Notes: generated by a model not told the origin, from the letters alone. Counted from the first letter of the stretch, positions 1 through 5,104 are shown. The stretch is DNA of 5,104 nt from Eubacterium sp. (GCA_029050995.1 JAIDLO010000174.1:1-5104), one strand, 5' to 3'. Made by a program: numbers and translations.

Positions 1-11
1 CAGATATAGAA

Positions 12-17
12 TATAAT
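12..17 (+). promoter_or_regulatory. Possible -10 box upstream of pgk
   Basis: A perfect TATAAT lies 40 nt before the pgk start, and a second weaker TATAAA occurs at 26-31. Any -35 box would fall at or beyond the left edge of the window, so the promoter cannot be completed. The stretch is very AT-rich, which makes a chance match likely. pgk may instead be co-transcribed with an upstream gene such as gap, which is common in Firmicutes. Confidence 0.25.
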
Positions 18-57
18 ATTTATCGTATAAAAATCTTAATTTAAGAGAGGTATTACA

Positions 58-1257
58 ATGAACGCATTAAATAAGAAAACAATCGAAGATATCGATGTAA
101 AGGGCAAAAAGGTTCTTGCTCGCTGCGATTTCAATGTTCCGCTTAAGGACGGCGAAATCACAAATGATAAAAGAATCGTTGCTGCTCTTCCAACAATCAA
201 GTATCTTGTTGAAAACGGTGCAAAGGTTATTCTTTGCTCACACCTTGGCAGACCAAAGGGAGAGTACAAGCCTGAATTCAGCCTTGCTCCTGTTGCTAAA
301 AGACTTTCAGAGTATCTTGGCAAGGAAGTAAAGCTTGCTGAAGATGAAAATGTTGTTGGCGAAAATGCAAAGGCTATGGCTGCTGCTCTTGAAGACGGCG
401 ATGTTATGCTTCTTGAAAATGTTCGCTACAGAAAAGAAGAAACAAAGAATGAAGAGAATTTCTCAAAAGAGCTTGCTTCTCTTGCTGATATCTTTGTAAA
501 CGATGCTTTCGGTACAGCTCACAGAGCTCACTGCTCAACAACAGGCGTTGCTTCTTTCCTTCCTGCTGTTTGCGGCTATCTTATCCAGAAGGAAATCGAA
601 TTTATGGGCGGCGCACTTGCTGATCCTAAGCGTCCTCTTGTTGCAATCCTCGGCGGTGCAAAGGTATCTGATAAAATCGGTGTAATCACAAACCTTCTTG
701 AAAAGTGTGATACACTTATCATCGGTGGCGGTATGGCTTATACATTTATGAAATCTCTTGGCCACAATATCGGTACATCTCTTCTTGAGGAAGAGCAGGT
801 TGAAAATGCAGGCAAGATGATGAAGGATGCTGAAGCCAAGGGCGTTAAATTCCTTATTCCTGTTGATAACAAGGTTGGTAAGGAGTATGATGAAAACACA
901 GAAGCTATGGTTGTAAACAGCGATGAAATTCCTGAGGGCTGGATGGGTCTTGATATCGGTCCTGAAACACAGAAGCTCTTCTCAGATGCTATCAAGGGTG
1001 CAGGCACAATTATCTGGAACGGACCAATGGGCGTTTCTGAATGGGATAACTTTGCTGCTGGTACAATCGCAGTTGCAAATGCAGTTGCTGATTCAGGCGC
1101 TATCTCAATCGTTGGCGGCGGTGATTCCGTTGCTGCTGTTACAAAGCTTGGCTACAGCGATAAAATGAGCCATATCTCAACAGGCGGCGGTGCTTCTCTT
1201 GAATTCCTTGAGGGTAAAGAGCTTCCTGGTATCGTTGCTCTTAACGATAAAGACTAA
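58..1257 (+). CDS. pgk: Phosphoglycerate kinase
   Basis: Phosphoglycerate kinase (EC 2.7.2.3) transfers the acyl phosphate of 1,3-bisphosphoglycerate to ADP, the first ATP-yielding step of glycolysis, in the cytoplasm. The 399-residue product matches the usual bacterial length (about 390-420). The N-terminal substrate-binding domain shows RCDFNVP with D24 and N26, then R39, HLGRP at 62-66, R123 (NVRY) and R156 (AHRAH). The C-terminal nucleotide-binding domain shows GGAKVSDK with K202 and K206, WNGPMG at 320-325, GGGDS at 353-357 and STGGGAS at 374-380. The start is supported by AGAGAGG at 44-50, seven nt before the ATG. It is the first gene of a plus-strand pgk-tpiA-gpmI cluster. The long, strongly biased codon choice (CTT, GTT, GCT, ACA) fits a highly expressed gene. 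No frameshift or missing key residue is seen. Confidence 0.98.
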   Translation: MNALNKKTIEDIDVKGKKVLARCDFNVPLKDGEITNDKRIVAALPTIKYLVENGAKVILCSHLGRPKGEYKPEFSLAPVAKRLSEYLGKEVKLAEDENVVGENAKAMAAALEDGDVMLLENVRYRKEETKNEENFSKELASLADIFVNDAFGTAHRAHCSTTGVASFLPAVCGYLIQKEIEFMGGALADPKRPLVAILGGAKVSDKIGVITNLLEKCDTLIIGGGMAYTFMKSLGHNIGTSLLEEEQVENAGKMMKDAEAKGVKFLIPVDNKVGKEYDENTEAMVVNSDEIPEGWMGLDIGPETQKLFSDAIKGAGTIIWNGPMGVSEWDNFAAGTIAVANAVADSGAISIVGGGDSVAAVTKLGYSDKMSHISTGGGASLEFLEGKELPGIVALNDKD

Positions 1258-1264
1258 TATTAAA

Positions 1265-1367
1265 GCCCTCCTTGTCAAAGGAGGGGGGACCGCTTGCGGT
1301 GGGAGGATTCCGTTATGAATCCCTCCGTCAACCTTTCGGTTGCCACCTCCCTTTAACAAGGGAGGCT
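1265..1367. repeat. Multi-hairpin inverted-repeat element, copy 1 (MITE/REP-like)
   Basis: About 103 nt fill most of the pgk-tpiA spacer, starting 8 nt after the pgk stop. In order it contains: an 8-bp hairpin (1266-1273 with 1278-1285), the palindrome ACCGCTTGCGGT (1289-1300), a central stem GGAGGATTC (1302-1310) pairing with 1317-1326 with one bulge around a 6-nt loop, a 5-bp hairpin CAACC/GGTTG (1329-1333 with 1338-1342), and a closing 8-bp hairpin (1346-1353 with 1358-1365). The two halves are also imperfect inverted copies of each other, with AGCC and GGCT at the ends. It shares the 19-nt run at 1284-1302 exactly with 3816-3834 in copy 2. It encodes no protein. No T-run follows on the plus strand, so read-through into tpiA is expected. 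That it is a non-autonomous mobile element is inferred from structure and recurrence; no clear target duplication is visible. Confidence 0.85.
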
Positions 1368-1403
1368 GATTAGAATAAAATTGATAATAAAGAGGTTTAT
1401 GTT

Positions 1404-2171
1404 ATGAATAAAAATCTTCGTAAAGCAGTTATCGCAGGTAACTGGAAAATGAATAATACGCCTGCTGAAACAACTGCTCTTCTTAATGAAATGAAACCGC
1501 TCGTTGCTGATGCAGATTGCGATGTTGTTATCTGTGCGCCTTTTGTTGATCTTCAGGCAGCTCTTGATGCAACAGCAGGTTCAAACATTATGGTTGGTGC
1601 TGAAAACTGCCACTGGGCAGAAAGCGGTGCATTTACAGCAGAGGTTTCTGCTCCAATGCTTAAAGCAATGGGCGTTCCTTATGTAATTATCGGCCATTCA
1701 GAGCGCCGTCAGTATTTCGGCGAAACAAACGAAACAGTTAATAAAAGAGTTCGTGCTGCTCTTGATAACGGTCTTAAGGTTATCCTTTGCGTTGGCGAAG
1801 TTCTTGCTGAAAGAGAGCAGGGTGTAACCTTTGAGGTTGTTGGCCTTCAGACAAAGATTGCGCTTCAGGGTGTAACGGAAGAAGAGCTTAAAAATGTTAT
1901 TATCGCTTATGAGCCTGTTTGGGCTATCGGCACAGGTAAAACTGCAACAGCTGATCAGGCTGATGAGGTTAACGGCTATATCCGTTCTGTTATTGCTGAG
2001 CTTTACGGCAAGGCTGCTGCTGATGCTTTTGTTGTTCAGTACGGCGGATCAATGAATGCAAAGAATGCTGATGAGCTTCTTTCAAAAGAGAATGTAGACG
2101 GCGGTCTTATCGGCGGTGCTTCTCTTAAGGCAGAGGATTTTTCAATCATTGTTAAGGCAGCAAGCAAATAA
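1404..2171 (+). CDS. tpiA: Triosephosphate isomerase
   Basis: Triosephosphate isomerase (EC 5.3.1.1) interconverts dihydroxyacetone phosphate and glyceraldehyde 3-phosphate in the cytoplasm. The protein has 255 residues, the usual length of this single-domain TIM barrel. The active site is complete: N13 and K15 in AGNWKMN, the electrophilic H98 in IGHSERR, and the catalytic base E170 in AYEPVWAIGTGKTA, which also contains the mobile phosphate-gripping loop 6. YGGSM at 212-216 and GLIGGASL at 233-240 form the phosphate-binding end. The start follows AAGAGG (1390-1395) by eight nt; an ATG at 1399 is out of frame and too close to the Shine-Dalgarno. It lies 146 nt after pgk, separated by the repeat element, and is followed 12 nt after its stop by an intrinsic terminator. 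Codon bias matches pgk. Confidence 0.98.
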   Translation: MNKNLRKAVIAGNWKMNNTPAETTALLNEMKPLVADADCDVVICAPFVDLQAALDATAGSNIMVGAENCHWAESGAFTAEVSAPMLKAMGVPYVIIGHSERRQYFGETNETVNKRVRAALDNGLKVILCVGEVLAEREQGVTFEVVGLQTKIALQGVTEEELKNVIIAYEPVWAIGTGKTATADQADEVNGYIRSVIAELYGKAAADAFVVQYGGSMNAKNADELLSKENVDGGLIGGASLKAEDFSIIVKAASK

Positions 2172-2183
2172 TTAAAACGAATC

Positions 2184-2216
2184 AGTCCTCTTGCCTGAAA
2201 GCAAGGGGACTTTTTT
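2184..2216 (+). terminator. Intrinsic terminator between tpiA and gpmI
   Basis: An 11-bp stem (2184-2194 with 2201-2211, one G-U wobble) closes a six-nt loop CTGAAA and runs into six Ts at 2211-2216. This is a textbook Rho-independent terminator shape, 12 nt after the tpiA stop. Only 26 nt separate its T-run from the gpmI start, and I see no good promoter there. It may therefore be leaky, lowering gpmI relative to tpiA, or it may act as an mRNA 3'-end or processing hairpin. Confidence 0.85.
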
Positions 2217-2242
2217 AAAAATTTTCGGAGGAAAGATACTTT

Positions 2243-3769
2243 ATGAAAAAACCAGTTGTTTTATGTATAATGGATGGCTTCGGTAAAAACGAAAGCGATT
2301 ACGGCAATGCTATCTCTATGGCAAAAACACCGAATCTTGATAAGCTTATGGCTGAATGCCCAATGACCTATATCGGTGCTTCAGGTATGGATGTTGGTCT
2401 TCCTGATGGTCAGATGGGCAACAGCGAGGTTGGTCATACAAATATGGGCGCAGGCAGAGTTGTTTATCAGCCGTTAACCCGTATAACAAAGGCTTTTGCA
2501 GACGGCGAGGCTTATGAAAATCCTGCACTTTGCAAAGCAATGGATAATGCAAAGGACAAGGCACTTCATCTTATCGGCCTTGTATCTCCGGGCGGTGTAC
2601 ATAGCCATACAGAGCATCTTTATGCGCTTCTTGAAATGGCAAAGAAAAACGGCGTAGAAAATGTTTATGTTCATGCGCTTCTTGACGGACGAGATGTTCC
2701 TCCGTCATCCGCAGTAGATTATCTTGCAGAGCTTGAAGCTAAAATCAAAGAAATCGGTGTTGGTAAAATTGCGTCCGTTATGGGCAGATTTTATGCAATG
2801 GATCGTGATAATATCTGGGATCGTGTTGAAAAGGCATATGCCGCTATCGTTTACGGCGAGGGCATTCAGGCTGATGATGCTGTTGAGGCTGTTAAGGCAT
2901 CCTATGAAACGATTGATGAAGACGGCAAGCATTTAACGGATGAATTTGTTATGCCCACTGTTATCGGCGAGGACGGCAGAGTTCAGGCAAACGACAGCGT
3001 TATTTTCTTCAATTTCCGTCCTGACCGTGCAAGAGAAATTACAAGAACATTTGTTGATGCTGATTTTACAGGCTTTGAAAGAAAAAATGGTTTCTTCCCG
3101 CTCAATTATGTTTGTATGACACAGTATGATGCAGAAATGCCGAATGTTGATGTTGCTTTTGGTCCGGAAGCTTTAACAAATACACTTGGCGAATATCTTT
3201 CAGCACAGGGTAAAACACAGCTTCGTATCGCTGAAACACAGAAGTATGCGCATGTAACTTTCTTCTTCAACGGCGGCGAGGAAAAGCAGTATGCGGGAGA
3301 GGATAGAATCCTTGTTGATTCTCCAAAGATTTCAACCTTTGATTTAATGCCTGAAATGAGTGCACCTGAGGTTTCCGAAAAGCTCAATGAGGCTGTAAGA
3401 AGCGGTAAATATGATGCTGTTATCGTAAACTTTGCAAACTGCGATATGGTTGGCCATACAGGCATTATTCCTGCTGCGGTTAAGGCTGTTGAAACAGTTG
3501 ATACCTGCGTTGGCTCACTTGTTGAAGCAGTTCAGGAAATGGACGGCGTTCTCTTTGTAACTGCCGATCATGGTAACGCAGATAAAATGCTTGATGAAAA
3601 CGGCGAGCCGTTTACAGCGCATACAACAAATCCTGTTCCTTTCATTGTTGTAAATTATCCTTGCGAGGTTCGTGAGGGCGGTAAGCTTTGCGATATCGCA
3701 CCAACAATGCTTAAGGTTATGGGCCTTGCACAGCCAAAGGAAATGAATGGCGAAAGCATTATTAAATAA
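2243..3769 (+). CDS. gpmI: 2,3-bisphosphoglycerate-independent phosphoglycerate mutase
   Basis: Cofactor-independent phosphoglycerate mutase (EC 5.4.2.12) converts 3-phosphoglycerate to 2-phosphoglycerate through a phosphoserine intermediate. It belongs to the alkaline phosphatase superfamily and uses two Mn ions. The 508-residue length is typical. The phosphatase domain carries D11 in MDGFG, the nucleophile S61 in MGNSEVGH, D401 and H405 in CDMVGHTG, D442 and H443 in TADHGN, and H460 in TAHTTNPVP, which together make up both metal sites. The inserted transferase domain shows H122 (VHSHTEH), R150-D151 (LDGRDVPP), R182, R188, and R259 and R262 in FRPDRAR. K334 precedes YAHVTFFFNGG. The start follows GGAGG (2227-2231) by 11 nt, slightly long but in range. 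It is the last gene of the cluster; no enolase follows. In Bacillus this enzyme is known to be Mn- and pH-sensitive, linked to spore metabolism; whether that applies here is unknown. Confidence 0.98.
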   Translation: MKKPVVLCIMDGFGKNESDYGNAISMAKTPNLDKLMAECPMTYIGASGMDVGLPDGQMGNSEVGHTNMGAGRVVYQPLTRITKAFADGEAYENPALCKAMDNAKDKALHLIGLVSPGGVHSHTEHLYALLEMAKKNGVENVYVHALLDGRDVPPSSAVDYLAELEAKIKEIGVGKIASVMGRFYAMDRDNIWDRVEKAYAAIVYGEGIQADDAVEAVKASYETIDEDGKHLTDEFVMPTVIGEDGRVQANDSVIFFNFRPDRAREITRTFVDADFTGFERKNGFFPLNYVCMTQYDAEMPNVDVAFGPEALTNTLGEYLSAQGKTQLRIAETQKYAHVTFFFNGGEEKQYAGEDRILVDSPKISTFDLMPEMSAPEVSEKLNEAVRSGKYDAVIVNFANCDMVGHTGIIPAAVKAVETVDTCVGSLVEAVQEMDGVLFVTADHGNADKMLDENGEPFTAHTTNPVPFIVVNYPCEVREGGKLCDIAPTMLKVMGLAQPKEMNGESIIK

Positions 3770-3795
3770 AAAATTTGCGGTTTTCCCAAACAACC

Positions 3796-3922
3796 AGCCT
3801 TCCCCTTGAGGGGAAGGGGGACCGCTTGCGGTGGATGAGGTGTATTATAAAAACATATTGTAAAACTGTATATTCCACCTCATCAGTCAACATAGTTGCC
3901 AGCTTCCCCTCAAGGGGAAGCC
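3796..3922. repeat. Multi-hairpin inverted-repeat element, copy 2
   Basis: This is a second, diverged copy of the element between pgk and tpiA, with the same architecture. It has an 8-bp hairpin (3798-3805 with 3810-3817), ACCGCTTGCGGT at 3821-3832, a perfect 9-bp stem GATGAGGTG/CACCTCATC (3834-3842 with 3876-3884), a GTCAAC...GTTGCCA segment at 3886-3901, and a closing 8-bp hairpin (3902-3909 with 3914-3921). The outer 18 nt (3799-3816 and 3903-3920) are perfect inverted repeats. The central loop is 33 nt and AT-rich, against 6 nt in copy 1. It starts 27 nt after gpmI. Stem sequences differ from copy 1 while pairing is kept. There is no coding content. It is a dispersed, probably non-autonomous element by inference. 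Confidence 0.85.
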
Positions 3923-3929
3923 TTTTTTT
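3902..3929 (+). terminator. Terminator of the glycolytic cluster, formed by the repeat end
   Basis: The last hairpin of repeat copy 2 (8-bp stem GCTTCCCC/GGGGAAGC with a TCAA loop) is followed by one C and seven Ts at 3923-3929. This has all the parts of a Rho-independent terminator for transcripts leaving gpmI, so the element end appears to serve as the terminator. No other terminator-like structure lies between the gpmI stop and this point. Confidence 0.8.
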
Positions 3930-4104
3930 ATAAAATGATTTTGTATCGCAACAAAACGGAGTGTGCGTTTTTTAAATTGTAACATATATTGGTATGGTAA
4001 TTATATATTCATTATTTGAATACAATAACGAATACAAACAAAAAGGCTTCCTCTTGAGCTTATTGTTCAATGTATTGAATATGCACTTAATAATATGAAA
4101 GATT
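3930..4104. other. AT-rich intergenic region without a supported gene
   Basis: Between the cluster terminator and the convergent peptidase gene I see no convincing coding region. The stretch is strongly AT-rich. It holds small stem candidates (TTTTGT/ACAAAA at 3939-3944 and 3951-3956; AAAACG/CGTTTT at 3953-3958 and 3966-3971), a direct repeat GAATACAA at 4018-4025 and 4030-4037, and a weak promoter-like pair TTGTAA (3977-3982) and TTATAT (4001-4006) with 18-nt spacing. All are short enough to arise by chance in such DNA. The partial repeat and possible gene tail inside it are listed separately. Confidence 0.6.
4040..4058. repeat. Inverted partial copy of the repeat-2 end
   Basis: These 19 nt match the reverse complement of 3909-3927, the right end of repeat copy 2 with its T-run, at 18 of 19 positions (one C-to-T change at 4052). 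The rest of the element is absent: after the match the sequence departs and does not form the usual closing hairpin. It looks like a solo end left by deletion or partial insertion. Together with 3909-3927 it brackets 112 nt of AT-rich DNA as an inverted pair. Confidence 0.6.
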
Positions 4105-4106
4105 AA
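4056..4106 (+). pseudogene. Possible 3' tail of a lost gene
   Basis: From the point where the repeat match ends, a frame reads ELIVQCIEYALNNMKD and stops at TAA 4104-4106, directly at the base of a strong hairpin. The amphipathic helix-like composition and the terminator right after the stop resemble the end of a real gene. The frame is open back only to 4029, has no start codon or ribosome binding site, and upstream is the repeat fragment. I cannot name a family. It is short enough to be chance, so this is a weak call. Confidence 0.2.
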
Positions 4107-4138
4107 AGCGTTGACTTGATATTTCAAGTCAACGCTTT
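4105..4138 (-). terminator. Terminator of the C39-like peptidase gene, possibly bidirectional
   Basis: A perfect 15-bp stem (4105-4119 with 4124-4138) closes a 4-nt TATT loop. It begins 7 nt beyond the minus-strand stop codon, placing it as the 3' end of the peptidase gene. On the minus strand it is followed by TTTAATCTTT-like sequence, and on the plus strand by TTTTC. It can therefore work in both directions between the convergent units. Confidence 0.85.
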
Positions 4139-4145
4139 TCATTAT

Positions 4146-4928
4146 TTATTTACGAATTGCCCATAAATTTTTTATCTGATTTTTAATTCCGTCATATGTC
4201 CATTCTTTTTCGGAATTTTTAATGCTGTTTGGGTCATTAACCTTTATTTTGCCGTTTTCATATCCAACAAGAACAATAAAATGCCCTGTTGATGTAAAAT
4301 CTCCCTTTCCCATAGAGCAGATAATCGGATTACCGACTTCCAGATTTTTTATGATTCTGTTTTCATCAAGCGGAAGCTCGGTAACATCAAGCCCAAGCTT
4401 TTTGCCGCCCTCGCTGATCAGTGACCACGAAGAGCCTTTTTCCGTAATGCCGTTTAGGGCATATCCGTTGTCCTTTGCAAATTCTATGATTTTATCGGGC
4501 GACATATCCGCATCCTTCGTAAGATAATAAGCCGCCATAGAGAGGCATACAGGTCCGCAGCCTGTTAAGCCTGCAAGATCTCCGCTGTATTTTATATATC
4601 CCCAACGCTTGTCCCATTGCATAAAAAGCGGAACAGATGTGCAGTTTTCGTATTCATGCATATCAATTTCGTGTTCCTTATTATGCTCTGTCGGATAGGA
4701 AAGCACAAAGTCCTTTGTTTCTCTGTTTCTGCTGAGCAATGCAATCAGATTTTCGGGGTATTCTTTATAATCAATTCCGTTCTTTTCGGCATATTGGCTA
4801 ACGATTTCTTTTGCTGTTTCTGATGAAAATATTTCATTTGAATTTGCCGATTTGAAAAACAGAAAGGTCCCAACGGCGATTAGGACTATTGCGAATAAGA
4901 ATATAAATTTTAAAAAGCTTCTTTTCAT
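4146..4928 (-). CDS. C39-like papain-fold cysteine peptidase, membrane-anchored or secreted
   Basis: A 260-residue protein with a hydrophobic segment at residues 5-25 after a short positive N-terminus, indicating an uncleaved anchor or signal peptide. A linker of roughly 70 residues follows, then a peptidase C39-like domain (about 98-260). Visible catalytic candidates are Q104 in the VPLFMQWDKRWG stretch, C124 in TGCGPVCLSM, H216 in GHFIVLVGYENG and D232 in the VNDPNS motif, the usual Q/C/H/D arrangement. It is a stand-alone protein, not the N-terminal domain of a bacteriocin ABC transporter, and no transporter or GG-leader peptide is nearby, so a bacteriocin role is not supported. The likely place is outside the membrane, with unknown substrate. 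The start at 4928 has AAAGGAA about nine nt upstream; the frame stays open to an ATG at 5021, but that adds 31 residues encoded by repeat DNA. It is convergent with the glycolytic cluster and its codon use is more mixed. Confidence 0.85.
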   Translation of the reverse strand: MKRSFLKFIFLFAIVLIAVGTFLFFKSANSNEIFSSETAKEIVSQYAEKNGIDYKEYPENLIALLSRNRETKDFVLSYPTEHNKEHEIDMHEYENCTSVPLFMQWDKRWGYIKYSGDLAGLTGCGPVCLSMAAYYLTKDADMSPDKIIEFAKDNGYALNGITEKGSSWSLISEGGKKLGLDVTELPLDENRIIKNLEVGNPIICSMGKGDFTSTGHFIVLVGYENGKIKVNDPNSIKNSEKEWTYDGIKNQIKNLWAIRK

Positions 4929-4936
4929 CTTTAAAT

Positions 4937-4943
4937 TTCCTTT
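4937..4943 (-). promoter_or_regulatory. Ribosome binding site fixing the peptidase start
   Basis: Read on the minus strand this is AAAGGAA, with its GG (4939-4940) ten nt before the ATG at 4928. The alternative ATG at 5021 has no purine-rich site upstream and lies inside a hairpin stem. This favours the 260-residue product that begins MKRSFLKF just before its membrane segment. Confidence 0.7.
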
Positions 4944-4950
4944 CGATTTC

Positions 4951-5006
4951 GGTGCGTCGGGGACGCCGCACCCTACGATTAATGTAGGGGACGGGTTTCC
5001 CGTCCC
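4951..5006. repeat. Second-family hairpin repeat upstream of the peptidase
   Basis: A compact GC-rich island in AT-rich DNA made of three nested or adjacent stems. They are GGTGCG/CGCACC (4951-4956 with 4967-4972), CCCTAC/GTAGGG (4971-4976 with 4984-4989), and a perfect 8-bp GGGACGGG/CCCGTCCC with TTT loop (4988-4995 with 4999-5006). The stems share bases, so alternative folds are possible. Its sequence is unrelated to the pgk/gpmI-associated repeats. From memory, similar GTAGGG...ACGGG motifs recur in gut Clostridia genomes, but I cannot check that here. It lies 22 nt upstream of the peptidase start, in the probable 5' leader. Confidence 0.7.
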
Positions 5007-5012
5007 GTAAGA

Positions 5013-5040
5013 AAAGCACATAGAGTTGTCTATGTGCTTT
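5013..5040. terminator. Bidirectional hairpin, probable terminator
   Basis: A perfect 11-bp stem AAAGCACATAG/CTATGTGCTTT (5013-5023 with 5030-5040) encloses a 6-nt loop. Read on the minus strand it runs into TTTTCTT, and on the plus strand into TTTATTTTAA. It most likely ends a minus-strand gene lying right of the window, though it could instead be a hairpin in the peptidase leader. If it is a terminator, the peptidase promoter would have to lie between 4944 and 5012, where I see no good match. Confidence 0.6.
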
Positions 5041-5104
5041 ATTTTAATACTTTTAAAATGGAATTTGCTAAAGAAAAAATAAAGATTTAACTAAGATACA
5101 AAAT
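5041..5104. other. AT-rich right edge, nothing identified
   Basis: These 64 nt are strongly AT-rich and contain no open frame of useful length. On the minus strand several TATTAA/TAAAAT-like words could act as -10 boxes for the peptidase, but none has a good -35 at proper spacing, so no promoter is called. Confidence 0.4.

Noticed and set aside
1265..1367. CRISPR array or riboswitch as explanation for the repeat-rich spacers
   Set aside because: There are no evenly spaced direct repeats with unique spacers, and the structure is an inverted hairpin series repeated after gpmI, not a ligand-binding leader of a known class that I recognise.
1258..1403. Repeat between pgk and tpiA as an intrinsic terminator on the plus strand
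   Set aside because: Its last hairpin is followed by CTGATTAG with no T-run, and no promoter for tpiA is evident after it, so read-through is more likely.
3106..3465. 119-residue open frame on the minus strand inside gpmI
   Set aside because: It lies wholly within a conserved gene, has no recognisable motif, and follows from the biased codon use of gpmI; other long antisense frames over pgk and tpiA were dropped for the same reason.
4111..4132. TTGACT words resembling -35 boxes on both strands near 4111-4132
   Set aside because: They are the two arms of the perfect 15-bp terminator hairpin, and no good -10 box lies at proper spacing on either strand.
4146..4928. Bacteriocin-processing C39 peptidase system
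   Set aside because: The gene lacks the ABC transporter domains, and no double-glycine leader peptide or immunity gene is visible in the window.
4146..5021. Peptidase beginning at the ATG at 5021 (291 residues)
   Set aside because: There is no ribosome binding site, the start lies in a hairpin stem, and the added residues are translated repeat DNA that precede a normal membrane-anchor N-terminus.

Overview
The window looks like chromosomal DNA of a low-GC Gram-positive anaerobe. The likely group is class Clostridia, with Oscillospiraceae/Ruminococcus-like bacteria most probable. This rests on AT-rich spacers, strong AGAGG/GGAGG ribosome binding sites, heavy use of CTT, GTT and ACA codons, a gpmI-type phosphoglycerate mutase in a glycolytic cluster, and hairpin-rich dispersed repeats of the kind seen in gut Clostridia. 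The genus cannot be fixed from the sequence.

Left three-quarters (about 1-3930, plus strand): a lower-glycolysis cluster in the order pgk, tpiA, gpmI. All three genes are full length with every catalytic residue I checked in place. They interconvert dihydroxyacetone phosphate and glyceraldehyde 3-phosphate (TpiA), make ATP from 1,3-bisphosphoglycerate (Pgk), and convert 3- to 2-phosphoglycerate (GpmI). Gap would be expected upstream and enolase elsewhere; neither is inside the window. The spacers are more interesting than the genes. A multi-hairpin inverted-repeat element sits between pgk and tpiA. A canonical intrinsic terminator sits between tpiA and gpmI with almost no room for a new promoter. 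A second, diverged copy of the multi-hairpin element follows gpmI, and there its last hairpin runs into seven Ts and so serves as the cluster's terminator.

Middle (3930-4145): an AT-rich gap with no convincing gene. It holds an inverted 19-nt partial copy of the end of the second repeat, a short open frame that may be the tail of a lost gene, and a perfect 15-bp hairpin ending transcription of the convergent right-hand gene.

Right end (4146-5104, minus strand): a membrane-anchored or secreted C39-like (papain-fold) cysteine peptidase of 260 residues. Its upstream region contains a repeat of a second family and an 11-bp bidirectional hairpin. The longest open frame runs back through these, giving a false 31-residue extension; the ribosome binding site supports the shorter start.

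I find no CRISPR array, rRNA, tRNA, complete transposase gene or convincing new multi-gene system. The observations most worth following are the two structurally matched repeat copies, the apparent covariation in their hairpins, and the terminator inside the glycolytic cluster.
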